64,000 nucleotides of DNA from Tachypleus tridentatus (Eukaryota > Arthropoda > Merostomata > Xiphosura > Limulidae). A program made the translations under genes and the position numbers. The DNA is taken from the NCBI RefSeq assembly GCF_004210375.1, contig NC_134833.1, positions 48,726,782 to 48,790,781 on the forward strand. The letters are read 5' to 3'. The notes beneath the pieces are model-generated. The model did not search any database. It had not been told where the DNA came from and was given only the letters and a program-made list of their open reading frames with translations. Each line of letters starts with the position of its first letter. Within the stretch, counting starts at the first letter, position 1. Below are positions 58,801 to 64,000 of this stretch, one piece after another.

Positions 58801-61256
58801 AACATCCAGTATATGGTAGGAAGGTGGAGAGCCCAGTCCAGGTTGGTATCCATCTCTCTTTCAAAACTTGATGGCATTGAGAAGTTTTTTCCAGTCCACA
58901 GTAGGAGGAAGGTAACAAACCCTACACATGTAAGAATTCATGTCTCTCATCCAGATACAACCAACACCAAATCCACTGATGAATGACCAAACAACAGCCA
59001 CACAAGAAGACAGTGTGTGAAAATGGACAGATGATGCATGCCTGATTGAGACTGATGTACGAGATAGAGGAAAATGTGCAAAACCTAAAGACAATATAGC
59101 AGTGGAAATCACGTCCAAATCGGCGAATATGGAGTCCCCAACAAAAAACTGACAGAGAGTTGTCTGGAGTATAGCAAGGACACCTGGGAGAAGATGAATA
59201 AGAAACTATACATACAGCTACTGACCCATCAATCCATATAGAGAGCACAAACTGCCCCAGCCAAAGGATGAGGACCACGAGACCAAAATTTAAAAAGCTG
59301 ATTATTAAAATGAATGGCAAGAGCATCCAAATCTGAGACTTTCCAAATGAGCATATAATCCCTAAATATACGAGGGTCCAGAAATCACTCTGTAAGTAGA
59401 ATATTGTCTTTATAGGATAATAATATAATGACAAGAGTCAGGGCACCCAAAATAAGATGTGCCAAAAAATGACATGATGGCTGTGGGCTAAATATAGGAG
59501 ATCCAATGTTTAAAAACAGAAGTTTCTCAACTGACTGTTCCTAGCCTGGAAGTGTACAAGACTAGTACAGAACTTCTGGAGTGTACAATTACACATTGGC
59601 CCTAAAAATCCCACAGGATATGAAGTTCAACAAACTGCAAGGAGAACCAAGATTCAAATGGAGAGAGAACTCTAAAAAAGTCCATCTCTCTAAAACCTCC
59701 TTTGTGTTGAGGTATGCTCAAGCATGAAAATAAAGCATTTGTAAAGGTGACATTCCATACAAGAAAGGGGAAGAAAAACAGCCATAATAGTGTGTGGTCC
59801 TGCTTCAACCACAAGACAAAGTCTATCCAATACCCTATATTGTGGGGAACAGTAAACAGGAAAAGAAAAAGCTGGGATGAGAAATACCACCTAATTATGA
59901 AGTAAATCCTGAATTGCCTCTGAAACACACAGGCATAAAATAGGATTCCACAAATGGAATTGGAGTACAAGCCCAGCAAGATGACTCTCAGAACCCAAGT
60001 ATTCACAGCAAAAGACCTCCAAACATAGGCAAGGTGATGAAGTCTGTTTCCACAGATCTTGAACTGAGAACATGGTTACTGATGCTAGCTACCCTAAAAA
60101 CAATGCCCAACAGGATACCAACAGTGAGTTTCTTAAGCTCCAAAAGCCAGAACCTGCAAAGGTAAAGGAAACTGAAAAATTGGGGTCCATTCCTTACAAT
60201 GGAATAAGTGACTCCAAATGCTGCAAGGCTAAATAATGGAAGTTGGAATGATAATAAGCAAAAATAAAATCTACCATAGTACATTGGGTTGAGGCATACT
60301 AATCACTGAATGCAGTTACTCTCCCAAAATGACTTGCATGAGCCTCAGTATCCGAGCATGGAGGAACAACAAAATATTAACAAAAAGGATCATTCATAGG
60401 TGAGGCAGGATCAAAACTTTTGGGGATATTGCCAAACCTTCTTCACATTTTATGGACTTGATTAATTAGAGATGTTATGTTTGACAATATCCCCAAAATG
60501 ACATGCAAGTGATATTAATATCTATGAATGGGTTAAAGGCTGTCCAAACAGTCAAACCTTGGAATAGGTTTGAAGGGCCATCCACAGTTGGTTCTGAATA
60601 TTGCATGAAAACAACTAGCTTCTGACACATCATAGCCATAATTTCATGTGGTAACAACTTTGCTTTTGACCACATACATGTGGTCAGGAAATCCTCTGCA
60701 GGAGCAAGAGCAGTTGAAGTCATGATCACCTGAAAAGATGTGACAAACATTTAGAAAACAAGCAGGAGAGAAGAAATAAAATTTTAATTTTGCAACAGAA
60801 TTAATAAAATGCTAGACAACAAATATAAATGATCCATAAAAACTTCAAATGCCTGAAAGATAGAAAGTAAAAACTATTGTGTAAGTCAGCCAAAACATGC
60901 TTGTACAAAAAGACTGCTAAGTGAAAGTAGTTAACAATTGGAAGATTGGACAAGACACTAACTGTTATATGGGTAGTGCTGCACTCCTATTGTTAGAGGG
61001 CACGGCATAATTATTTGCATGTTAGTATGCATATATCTCACGTTAGCATATGTGAAGGTAAGTGAGAGTATCAAGGCTAGTGGAAAGCAAGAATCTAGAC
61101 TGATATAGCAGCAGTAGAAATCAAGAAAAGCGATATGTGAGATGAGGTAAGATATTATAACAGAATATGTATCACCTTCTTTCGTGGTCTGCCTCTAGTA
61201 CCTCTTCTAACAACTGGCTCTCCAACTACTTCTTGATCTGTTGTTTCAGAAACTGG
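22687..61256 (-). CDS. PRDM10: PRDM10-like C2H2 zinc-finger protein, C-terminal 12 exons
   Basis: Twelve minus-strand exons (61256-61176, 56105-56025, 55209-55052, 53363-53078, 52575-52313, 50285-50162, 47040-46753, 40854-40582, 37635-37447, 34688-34530, 24029-23671, 22843-22687) all have AG/GT boundaries and compatible phases. They join into about 805 residues plus stop. The order is two AT-hooks, 13 C2H2 fingers, then a Ser/Thr/Gln-rich tail. PRDM10-like segments are the stretch around [13 protein letters not shown], the finger with [20 protein letters not shown], and the tail motif [20 protein letters not shown]10 is known as a nuclear DNA-binding transcription factor with an N-terminal PR/SET domain; that domain and the start codon are not in the window and are inferred to lie past its right end. 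Introns range from 0.5 to 10.5 kb and are full of mobile elements. The family call is from memory of vertebrate PRDM10; a related PRDM protein is the main alternative. Confidence 0.85.
23671..24029 (-). CDS. PRDM10: PRDM10-like exon 11 (Ser/Thr/Gln-rich region)
   Basis: A 359-nt exon, phase 0 in and phase 2 out, acceptor TATCCTAG and donor GTTTGA. It encodes a conserved helix-like block ([19 protein letters not shown]), then a long Thr/Ser-rich stretch with repeated TT and ITT runs, ending [15 protein letters not shown]. Such low-complexity tails commonly act in transcriptional regulation; that role here is inference. Confidence 0.9.
24030..25500. other. Intron of PRDM10-like gene, no other gene
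   Basis: Left part of the 10.5-kb intron 24030-34529. AT-rich, no feature assigned before the Penelope-like element; the 5' end of that element may extend back into this stretch. Confidence 0.45.
26097..28811 (+). mobile_element. hAT transposon (ZNF862/KIAA1586-like) with inverted termini
   Basis: The left end CTAGGCTTCCGCTAG (26097-26111) and right end CTAGTGGAAGCCCAG (28797-28811) are inverted repeats with two mismatches. GGATTT flanks both sides, a possible part of a duplicated target. GTGGCTAA-type motifs recur just inside the right end (28721-28785) and TTAGCCAC inside the left. The cargo is one decayed transposase gene with a likely intron. Confidence 0.75.
26627..28587 (+). pseudogene. 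hAT transposase, TTF-finger type, broken
   Basis: Exon-like part 1 from ATG 26627: [16 protein letters not shown], then a TTF-type zinc finger ([35 protein letters not shown]) with a frameshift near 26970. A plausible intron runs 27183-27399 (GTAAGA ... TTTTAACAG, phase 0). Part 2 carries [27 protein letters not shown] and [16 protein letters not shown], the hAT RNase H-like core. A stop at 28174-28176 and another near 28250 break the same frame, which resumes as [16 protein letters not shown] and ends at 28587. The C-terminal dimerisation domain is missing. Confidence 0.88.
29075..29610 (+). pseudogene. GIY-YIG endonuclease end of the Penelope-like element
   Basis: Two frames shifted by one base cover the domain: the first carries [20 protein letters not shown] and VVYIVS, the second [20 protein letters not shown] and [10 protein letters not shown]. 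The YIG half ([11 protein letters not shown]) is in a third frame at the junction, which marks a frameshift near 29355-29400. Penelope-like elements encode RT followed by this nuclease. Confidence 0.8.
29850..31706. other. Intronic, no gene; purine-rich stretch
   Basis: 30240-31100 is purine-rich on the plus strand, giving a 96-residue minus-strand frame (30524-30234) of Leu/Phe/Ser-rich composition without a recognisable domain. The compositional style matches the 6-8.4 kb and 58.6-60.3 kb blocks. Confidence 0.35.
31709..32952 (+). mobile_element. mariner transposon, full length, inactive
   Basis: 1244 bp bounded by TA on both sides (31707-31708, 32953-32954). The left end TTAGGTTGTCCAGAAATAA mirrors the right end (reverse complement TTAGGTTTTCCAGAAAAAA). 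The length is typical for mariner. The coding strand is plus. Confidence 0.92.
31882..32880 (+). pseudogene. mariner transposase, decayed
   Basis: Fragments in shifting frames: [17 protein letters not shown] then a stop, [17 protein letters not shown] (helix-turn-helix region), [29 protein letters not shown] (first catalytic Asp kept), [17 protein letters not shown]. At the second catalytic site [10 protein letters not shown] has Tyr where mariner has Asp. Numerous stops and frameshifts; not functional. Confidence 0.88.
33191..33350 (-). ncRNA. Hammerhead-ribozyme-like motif in an inverted-repeat element
   Basis: On the minus strand, 33284-33258 read CTGAAGA, TGACCT, AGGA, AGGTT, GAAAC. Both conserved hammerhead boxes (CUGANGA and GAAA) are intact and GACCT pairs with AGGTT through stem II, with one G-U. 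The motif lies in the centre of ~42-bp inverted arms (about 33196-33236 and 33302-33345; ATGTATCTCAGAATGGCTG facing CAGCTGTTCTGAGATACAT). This is the arrangement of Penelope-like terminal repeats. Stems I and III could not be settled by eye, so activity is unknown. Confidence 0.6.
33351..34529. other. Intron of PRDM10-like gene, no gene recognised
   Basis: AT-rich; frames at 33820-34026 and 33986-34210 overlap on opposite strands and look random. Confidence 0.4.
34530..34688 (-). CDS. PRDM10: PRDM10-like exon 10 (post-finger linker)
   Basis: A 159-nt, 53-codon exon, phase 0-0, donor GTATTA. It encodes [17 protein letters not shown] and, further on, [19 protein letters not shown], with no zinc-binding pairs. 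Preserved frame, phase and composition support it as coding; I recognise no named domain in it. Confidence 0.82.
34946..34997. repeat. 52-bp direct repeat, copy 1
   Basis: TTAACTGGAATATATGAAAG to CATTTATCAGTT is identical to 37292-37343. Both copies lie in the intron between exons 9 and 10 in the same orientation, 2.3 kb apart. Confidence 0.9.
35000..35793. other. Intronic, no gene recognised
   Basis: AT-rich; the frame at 35653-35913 runs into the SINE-like repeat. Confidence 0.4.
35794..35894 (-). repeat. SINE-like repeat, family B, partial
   Basis: AAAACAAAGCTACCCATCAC, GGTATCACATGTATCAAACC, CCAGTTTTTAGCACTGCAAG, TCTGCAGACATATTGTTGTG, CCACTGGGG match the 10.0-kb copy in order. Confidence 0.75.
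36490..36870 (+). repeat. Dispersed repeat family R1, partial copy C
   Basis: Collinear with part of 51250-51690: AAGTAACTAAAATGTAAAAA, ATCATGGGTCAATAAAAC, TATACACTGTTACAAA, GTGATGGTTATGAAGTCAGT. Moderately diverged, no coding content. Confidence 0.6.
37292..37343. repeat. 52-bp direct repeat, copy 2
   Basis: Identical to 34946-34997. It lies about 100 bp downstream (gene sense upstream) of exon 9's donor. Confidence 0.9.
37447..37635 (-). CDS. PRDM10: PRDM10-like exon 9 (finger 13)
   Basis: A 189-nt, 63-codon exon, phase 0-0, acceptor TTTTTTCAG and donor GTTAGT. It has a Gly/Pro-rich start ([12 protein letters not shown]), then the last finger ([17 protein letters not shown]) and a short tail. 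Confidence 0.9.
37636..39255. other. Intron 8-9 of PRDM10-like gene, no other gene
   Basis: AT-rich with no supported coding frame or named repeat. Confidence 0.45.
39256..39633. repeat. Tandem duplication, 188-bp unit, two copies
   Basis: AACTTCAACATCTTGGTGTG ... GAGTGGCATTTT at 39256-39443 is repeated at 39444-39633 with about three substitutions (for example ACTACC versus ACTCCC). Near-identity indicates a recent event within the intron. Confidence 0.95.
39634..40581. other. Intronic, no gene recognised
   Basis: AT-rich. AATGAA(A/G)T and AGTGAA(A/T) words recur through 39890-40340, possibly a very decayed short-unit array. Confidence 0.4.
40582..40854 (-). CDS. PRDM10: PRDM10-like exon 8 (fingers 11 and 12)
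   Basis: A 273-nt, 91-codon exon, phase 0-0, donor GTTAGT. It starts [13 protein letters not shown] and holds finger 11 ([18 protein letters not shown]), a PELNLPILK linker, and finger 12 ([17 protein letters not shown]) followed by NHPGAELP. This is the most PRDM10-specific part of the reading frame. Confidence 0.93.
40855..42040. other. Intronic, no gene recognised
   Basis: Part of the 5.9-kb intron between exons 7 and 8. A 40-bp piece at about 41989-42040 (GGTTGGTTGTTTGG, GATGCAAAGCAAC) may be the tail of a SINE-like repeat. No coding content. Confidence 0.4.
42050..46140 (-). mobile_element. Jockey-like non-LTR retrotransposon, decayed
   Basis: Minus strand, sense with the host gene. 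In order: 5' region (about 46140-45760); ORF1 with [20 protein letters not shown] and [19 protein letters not shown] (45603-45307), then zinc-knuckle remnants (CFQCHW near 45190, [11 protein letters not shown] near 45120); ORF2 endonuclease with [20 protein letters not shown] (44130-44070) and [13 protein letters not shown]; a short RT remnant; and an RNase H domain with [12 protein letters not shown] (42601-42566), [15 protein letters not shown] and [14 protein letters not shown]. Domain order and the RNase H at the end fit arthropod Jockey/X-element-type LINEs. Many stops and frameshifts; most of the RT core is deleted. The ends are approximate. Confidence 0.88.
46141..46752. other. Intronic, no gene recognised
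   Basis: AT-rich, with a short (CA)n microsatellite at about 46529-46550. Confidence 0.5.
46753..47040 (-). CDS. PRDM10: PRDM10-like exon 7 (end of finger 8, fingers 9 and 10)
   Basis: A 288-nt, 96-codon exon, phase 0-0. It completes finger 8 ([16 protein letters not shown]), then finger 9 ([17 protein letters not shown]) and finger 10 ([20 protein letters not shown]). A basic tail ends with KKFVPK. The donor is GTAAAA, weaker than the others but in the right phase. Confidence 0.92.
47041..48420. other. Intronic, no gene recognised
   Basis: Left part of the 3.1-kb intron between exons 6 and 7. No domain or named repeat seen. Confidence 0.45.
48421..49830 (+). repeat. Unrecognised repeat R2, copy 1, with internal 69-bp tandem array
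   Basis: Starts with GATAGGCTAGGGTGTGATGG, related to GAGTGGCTAGGGTGTTACAG at 58588; further shared words are GGAAGAGTATCTTACCAG versus AGAGAGTTATCTACCA. Within it a 69-bp unit starting GCAAGTCAAC begins at 48541, 48610 and 48679, the first two nearly identical. Ends with a (GT)n/(GTGC)n microsatellite near 49760. The region is purine/CA-rich and carries no recognisable domain. Confidence 0.55.
50162..50285 (-). CDS. PRDM10: PRDM10-like exon 6 (finger 7, Cys half of finger 8)
   Basis: A 124-nt exon entered in phase 2 and leaving in phase 0, acceptor CTGTTTTAG and donor GTAAGA. It encodes [18 protein letters not shown] with the finger 7 histidines in KEHVHSH, then the Cys pair of finger 8 (FTCPHCQK). 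The adjoining introns are 2.0 kb (with a dispersed repeat copy) and 3.1 kb. Confidence 0.9.
50462..51895 (+). repeat. Dispersed repeat R1, copy A (inverted-repeat arm)
   Basis: Collinear with the reverse complement of 53700-54985 across the whole length: ACCAATTAGAAGAGCATAAA, GTATGAAATTAAA, TCTTCAATTT, TTAATTATGTATTACC, CACTCAGAGTA, AAGTTAA..AGTAGCTT, TCATGGGTAATGTAAT, TATACTGTTACAAA, GGTCTTAGGGATT, AATATTTTTAATTTTAACAT. No protein recognised, so the type is unknown. Confidence 0.85.
52313..52575 (-). CDS. PRDM10: PRDM10-like exon 5 (end of finger 4, fingers 5 and 6)
   Basis: A 263-nt exon, phase 0 in and phase 2 out, donor GTAAGC. It supplies the second half of finger 4 ([15 protein letters not shown]), a spacer, then finger 5 ([17 protein letters not shown]) and finger 6 ([17 protein letters not shown]). 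Joining exons 4 and 5 makes a complete finger 4, which supports the splice model. Confidence 0.92.
53078..53363 (-). CDS. PRDM10: PRDM10-like exon 4 (end of finger 2, finger 3, start of finger 4)
   Basis: A 286-nt exon entered in phase 2. It finishes finger 2 with [10 protein letters not shown], then a basic spacer, then finger 3 ([17 protein letters not shown]). A 44-residue acidic/polar linker rich in Glu, Asn and Ser follows. It ends inside finger 4 (TKCPKCKK) at a GTGTAG donor, phase 0. The acceptor follows a long T tract (minus strand). Confidence 0.9.
53700..54985 (-). repeat. Dispersed repeat R1, copy B (opposite arm)
   Basis: Reads on the minus strand as copy A does on the plus, over about 1.3 kb with small gaps; I estimate three quarters identity by eye. 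Lies in the intron between exons 3 and 4, so copies A and B bracket exons 4 and 5. Confidence 0.85.
55052..55209 (-). CDS. PRDM10: PRDM10-like exon 3 (zinc finger 1, first part of finger 2)
   Basis: A 158-nt exon, phase 0 in and phase 2 out, with a perfect GTAAGT donor. It encodes [15 protein letters not shown] and a full C2H2 finger ([17 protein letters not shown]), the linker HTGEKRFKC, and the Cys pair of finger 2 ([16 protein letters not shown]). The histidines of finger 2 are in the next exon. The intron after it holds one arm of a long inverted repeat. Confidence 0.9.
55210..56024. other. Intron 2-3 of PRDM10-like gene
   Basis: 815 bp, AT-rich, no feature beyond the splice sites. Confidence 0.6.
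56025..56105 (-). CDS. PRDM10: PRDM10-like exon 2 in window (AT-hook)
   Basis: Another 81-nt, phase 0-0 exon of 27 residues. The acceptor is TTCATAG before GTGGCATC and the donor is GTTTGT. It encodes [15 protein letters not shown], then [12 protein letters not shown], a second AT-hook with an intact RGRP core. It is separated from exon 1 by a 5.1-kb intron and from the first zinc-finger exon by 815 bp. It has the same length, phase and layout as exon 1. Confidence 0.78.
56106..58580. other. Intron 1-2, left part; no gene recognised
   Basis: A 42-bp tandem pair (AACTAGAAACCTTACTTCAC / AACTAGAAATCTCACTCCAC) lies at about 56625-56705. A CpG-rich islet at 57690-57770 contains CCGTGGCACCGTGTTACCGA. 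An (ATT)n microsatellite is at about 57930-57960. Confidence 0.45.
58580..60500 (+). repeat. Unrecognised repeat R2, copy 2, and adjacent purine-rich block
   Basis: Begins TGTAGAGTGGCTAGGGTGTT, like 48430, and is purine-skewed on the plus strand to about 60300. The minus strand therefore has long open frames (58922-59434, 170 codons; 59602-60006, 134 codons) that are hydrophobic and match no domain I know. CCCAAAATGAC(T/A)TGCA occurs at 60328 and 60492. Orientation is given by comparison with copy 1 only. Confidence 0.45.
60418..60498. repeat. Perfect 14-bp inverted repeat (hairpin)
   Basis: TTTTGGGGATATTG (60418-60431) faces CAATATCCCCAAAA (60485-60498) across a 53-bp loop. Outside it CATTCATAG (60391) faces CTATGAATG (60522), so imperfect arms extend to about 150 bp in total. 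Possibly the end of a mobile element. Confidence 0.85.
61176..61256 (-). CDS. PRDM10: PRDM10-like exon 1 in window (AT-hook)
   Basis: An 81-nt exon, phase 0 at both ends, 27 residues. It has a clear acceptor (TTTTTGTAG before CCAGTTTC) and a donor GTGATA. The reading frame gives an acidic start ([14 protein letters not shown]) followed by [11 protein letters not shown], a typical AT-hook with the RGRP core that binds the minor groove of AT-rich DNA. The next exon upstream was not found between 61257 and 64000. Short exons of this kind cannot be proven without transcripts, but splice signals, phase and motif agree. Confidence 0.72.
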
Positions 61257-62850
61257 CTACAAAAATTATAAAAAAAAACGGTAAAAGATAAATTTAAAAA
61301 ATCTGAAATATTCACTTGAACACCGTAGTTCTGAATTGATAATTTAAAGTGCATGAAGTAAAATAATACCACTATGGCTCAGTATGCTGTACTTTGATAC
61401 ATTTCATATTTGTGAAATAATCTAAAATCAAATAGTGGTATTTGCTGTCCTTCACTTTCTCACATATGCTTATTTAAAGTTTATCAGTACAAAAATGAAA
61501 TATCAATATCCTAGGTAGTTTTCTAGTCACATGTACAATTTATACATAAAGGTTGACTTGCAAGGTCAATATCATAGTTAGTATCTCAAAGAAATAGACA
61601 GAAAAAATGATGACTTTTATTTACAGGTAAATAATTCAACATTAAGCACATAACTGGTACCTGCTTTGTGCTCCAATGAGAGAGAGGTTTCCCTAAAACA
61701 TTTGCTTTGTTACAGATATTTAATCAAAAGAAGCATTAATGTTAATGTAATATTAACCCTTTCATGATACGTCATGGGTCAGAGTCCATATCATCACGTT
61801 TGTTAATTTCCATTCAAAAATTTATTGAAATACTATTTCATGAATTTACATCAGTAAATCTGGAAACAAATTATAATTTAAACTTCAATATTATACTAGT
61901 TAATTTCTTAATTTAAAAGTAAATATTAAAATAACACTCCTAAATACAGATTTTAGTAAGACACATGGTATGTTGAATGCAGCACCATCAAAAATCAGAT
62001 GTTTGTGATGTCATAATACTAAGTCTATACTTTCTTATAAAATAGGAACTCAAATTACTAATATTATCAAGCTAGAATATAAAATCAGAACCTCATGTCC
62101 TTTTATTTTGCCGAGATATGGCTTATGTACTGAATTAAACACAGTGGACCCATTTTTTGAAAGTGGTCCCTTAAACACACTTACTTCCATATATGACATG
62201 TGAACAACCAATCAAAAACTTAGAATGTCCCCACAGTGGTTTTCTCTGCCATTTTAATATGTGTAAAGGCTACCACGTTCTTTTTATCCAAGTTTTCAAA
62301 GTGGTAGGTTGTGTCTTTAGTCTGCTCGAAGTTTCATATTTTGTAAAATCTAAATACATCTTAATTGCTAAGTTTCATAAATTATAATAAAATTCTATTT
62401 AATCAGTGTAATTATTTATAATTTTTTTGTTATTCAACTGTATATATAAAACCTAAAATATATTTTGTTTCATATCCTCCATGTGCAAAAAATTTTAAAT
62501 CTTAGCAACCTATGTCATGCAACAACCGACTACAAAGGTAGTAGCGAGAAGGGATGGCTGTTTGCTTTATTTCTTGGTTTGTTGTTCTATATTTTAAAGA
62601 AGAATAAGTTTAATACTTATTTCTAAATCGTAGTAATCTATATATATAAAATGTATAATAACTGAAATATCACTGTATATTACAAAATACCAGTCCACTA
62701 AGACTCAGCCAAGACATGGAACACTAAAAGTCAGTTTTAAATTACTGGATACATAACATGAGTGCACATGCACCTTATCAATGCAAGTTATGCAATGTTA
62801 GCTAGGCATGACTGGAAGGTCAATATAATAAAAACTAATAAATATAGATG
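61257..62850. other. Upstream of exon 1 in window; no exon found
   Basis: AT-rich. TTAACCCTTTCATGATACG at 61754 and GGGAAAGGGTTAAC at 63378 could be the ends of a TTAA-targeting element of 1.6 kb, but the inverted match is only about seven bases. No PR/SET-coding exon seen. Confidence 0.35.
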
Positions 62851-62859
62851 TAAATATAC

Positions 62860-63400
62860 AGCATTATGAGACATAAACTAATTAGATTAAACATCTGTAT
62901 TTTTGTGTTATAATATGTAGTCATTCTAACATAAAAAAAAGCATAATTTGTATCTATTTCCTTTTTCTTTTTTTATGATGGTTACTAGGTTGGTCAAGTG
63001 GCAGATCCCATATAGTTAAGAGTCTTGAAAATAACAAAATATACAGTCTTACTAAAAACAAATGTTTTAAAATGTATTTAGGAGGTTTTAAGAGATTACA
63101 CAAATAATATTTGAGATTTTTGGGATGAAGAATAGTTTTTAATCATAGCATGAAATCACTTTGTACTCAGACAAGTAACAAAACAGACTCAATTTTCACA
63201 AACAAATCTTTAATAAAAATTATTTGTTAAAAAGTCTGATTATTTTGTATACAAACTACTTGTAGTCTTTACTAAAGGTCTACCAAATTTGGTGAAAATA
63301 CACATGTTGTATCAAAGGTTATTGTGAAAATGCTTAACATGTGCAAATGTATAGATGAACTTGTGTATATGACATTAGGGAAAGGGTTAACTGAACTAGC
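62860..63400 (+). repeat. Dispersed repeat R1, partial copy D
   Basis: Follows 51520-52000 in order: TATAATATGTAGTCATTCTA, TGATGGTTACTAGGTTGGTC, AATGTATTTAGGAGGTTTTA, TGAGATTTTTGGGATGAAGA, ATCACTTTGTA, TCTTTAATAAAAATTATT, TTGTATACAAACTACTTGTA. More diverged than A and B. Confidence 0.6.
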
Positions 63401-64000
63401 CTTGTAAGGCAAAAATAATTTTTGTTGTCTAATGTTTAAACTATGGGATCATTTTGTGTTCAGTATGTGAAATAGTTAAGCAGTATAAAATTCTCAAAAG
63501 TAAATTTTACCCTTTAACATTGACCTTGACAGTAATTTATTCTGAAAGCCCAAAAAAGTTTTCATAGCCTTTGAATCTCTGAAATTTGGTAACAAAAACA
63601 GTGTGACCTCTGTGTGATCTTAATTACTACATATGAATAAAATTAAAGAATGGAACTATCATTCTAACAATGCTGTGTTACTACAACTATAATTTTTTTG
63701 TGCACAACTAAGTATAATACATAGCTGTTTAAACACATACACCAATAAAAAAGGCAATACAATAGTTGATTTTTACTGTTATTTTAAACATTTGACTTTA
63801 TAGTTTTCTTAAGTATAATGAACAAGAGAAATCCAAAACATACACACACAAACAAAACATTTACACTTCTTCTAAGGGATTAAGTTTCCTTTAAAAAATT
63901 TGTATAGGAAAAAAATTGAGTAAAGTTATGAAAACTATAATTACTTTTTTCAATAAGAGTAAGTTTATTTATATCTCTTGAACAACTTAACAGCTTTTTA

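Noticed and set aside
58922-59434. 170-codon minus-strand frame, the second longest after the two hAT frames
   Set aside because: Hydrophobic, Cys/Ile/Leu/Trp-rich composition follows from the purine skew of the plus strand; no motif and no splice context.
59602-60284. Overlapping minus-strand frames of 134 and 93 codons
   Set aside because: Same compositional artefact inside an unrecognised repeat; frames overlap each other out of register.
60475-60750. 91-codon minus-strand frame between the two AT-hook exons, with acceptor TTTTCAG and a possible GTATGT donor
   Set aside because: The candidate exon would end in phase 1 and cannot join exon 2 (phase 0). The rest of the frame overlaps a hairpin and repeated phrases and matches no PRDM10 segment I know.
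61754-63391. 1.6-kb TTAA-flanked element ending TTAACCCTTT / AAAGGGTTAA
   Set aside because: Only the outermost seven bases match and the repeat copy D inside does not extend to both ends, so a chance pairing is likely.

Overview
The window is AT-rich, intron-rich animal DNA, heavily colonised by transposable elements. Degenerate copies of a tRNA-headed SINE with a long conserved body, plus a second SINE-like repeat, resemble repeats I remember from horseshoe crab (Xiphosura) genomes. I therefore favour a chelicerate, probably a horseshoe crab; that assignment rests on memory, not on a search.

The only well-supported host gene is on the minus strand between about 61.3 and 22.7 kb. Twelve exons with consistent splice phases encode the last ~805 residues of a PRDM10-like zinc-finger regulator: two short exons each carrying an AT-hook, then 13 C2H2 fingers, then a Ser/Thr/Gln-rich C-terminus ending at a stop at 22687-22689. 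The PR/SET domain and the start codon are not visible and should lie beyond the right edge. A second, unidentified host gene is suggested by one well-formed plus-strand exon at 3435-3694.

Layout. 0-22 kb: the orphan exon, many SINE copies, an unexplained purine-skewed block (6-8.4 kb), a hammerhead-like Penelope remnant (8.4 kb), a piggyBac remnant holding two heat-shock-element-like arrays (10.2-11.2 kb), a hAT transposase ORF of 411 codons on the minus strand (13.9-15.1 kb), and a ~50-bp minisatellite split by two SINEs (17-18.8 kb). 22.7-24 kb: last two PRDM10-like exons. 24-34.5 kb: a 10.5-kb intron holding a Penelope-like retroelement with a hAT transposon nested inside its reverse transcriptase, a complete-length but dead mariner, and a second hammerhead-like inverted-repeat element. 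34.5-61.3 kb: the remaining ten exons, with introns holding a ~4-kb Jockey-like LINE (42-46.1 kb), an unrecognised repeat family (48.4 and 58.6 kb) and a long dispersed repeat present in at least four copies. Two of those copies lie in opposite orientation and bracket two zinc-finger exons.

The host exons form one transcription unit coding for a nuclear DNA-binding protein. Everything else is transposon debris. The most interesting points are structural: intronic inverted repeats around exons 4-5 (counting within this window), ribozyme remnants, HSE-like arrays and the nested insertion. I see no prokaryotic feature and no CRISPR array.
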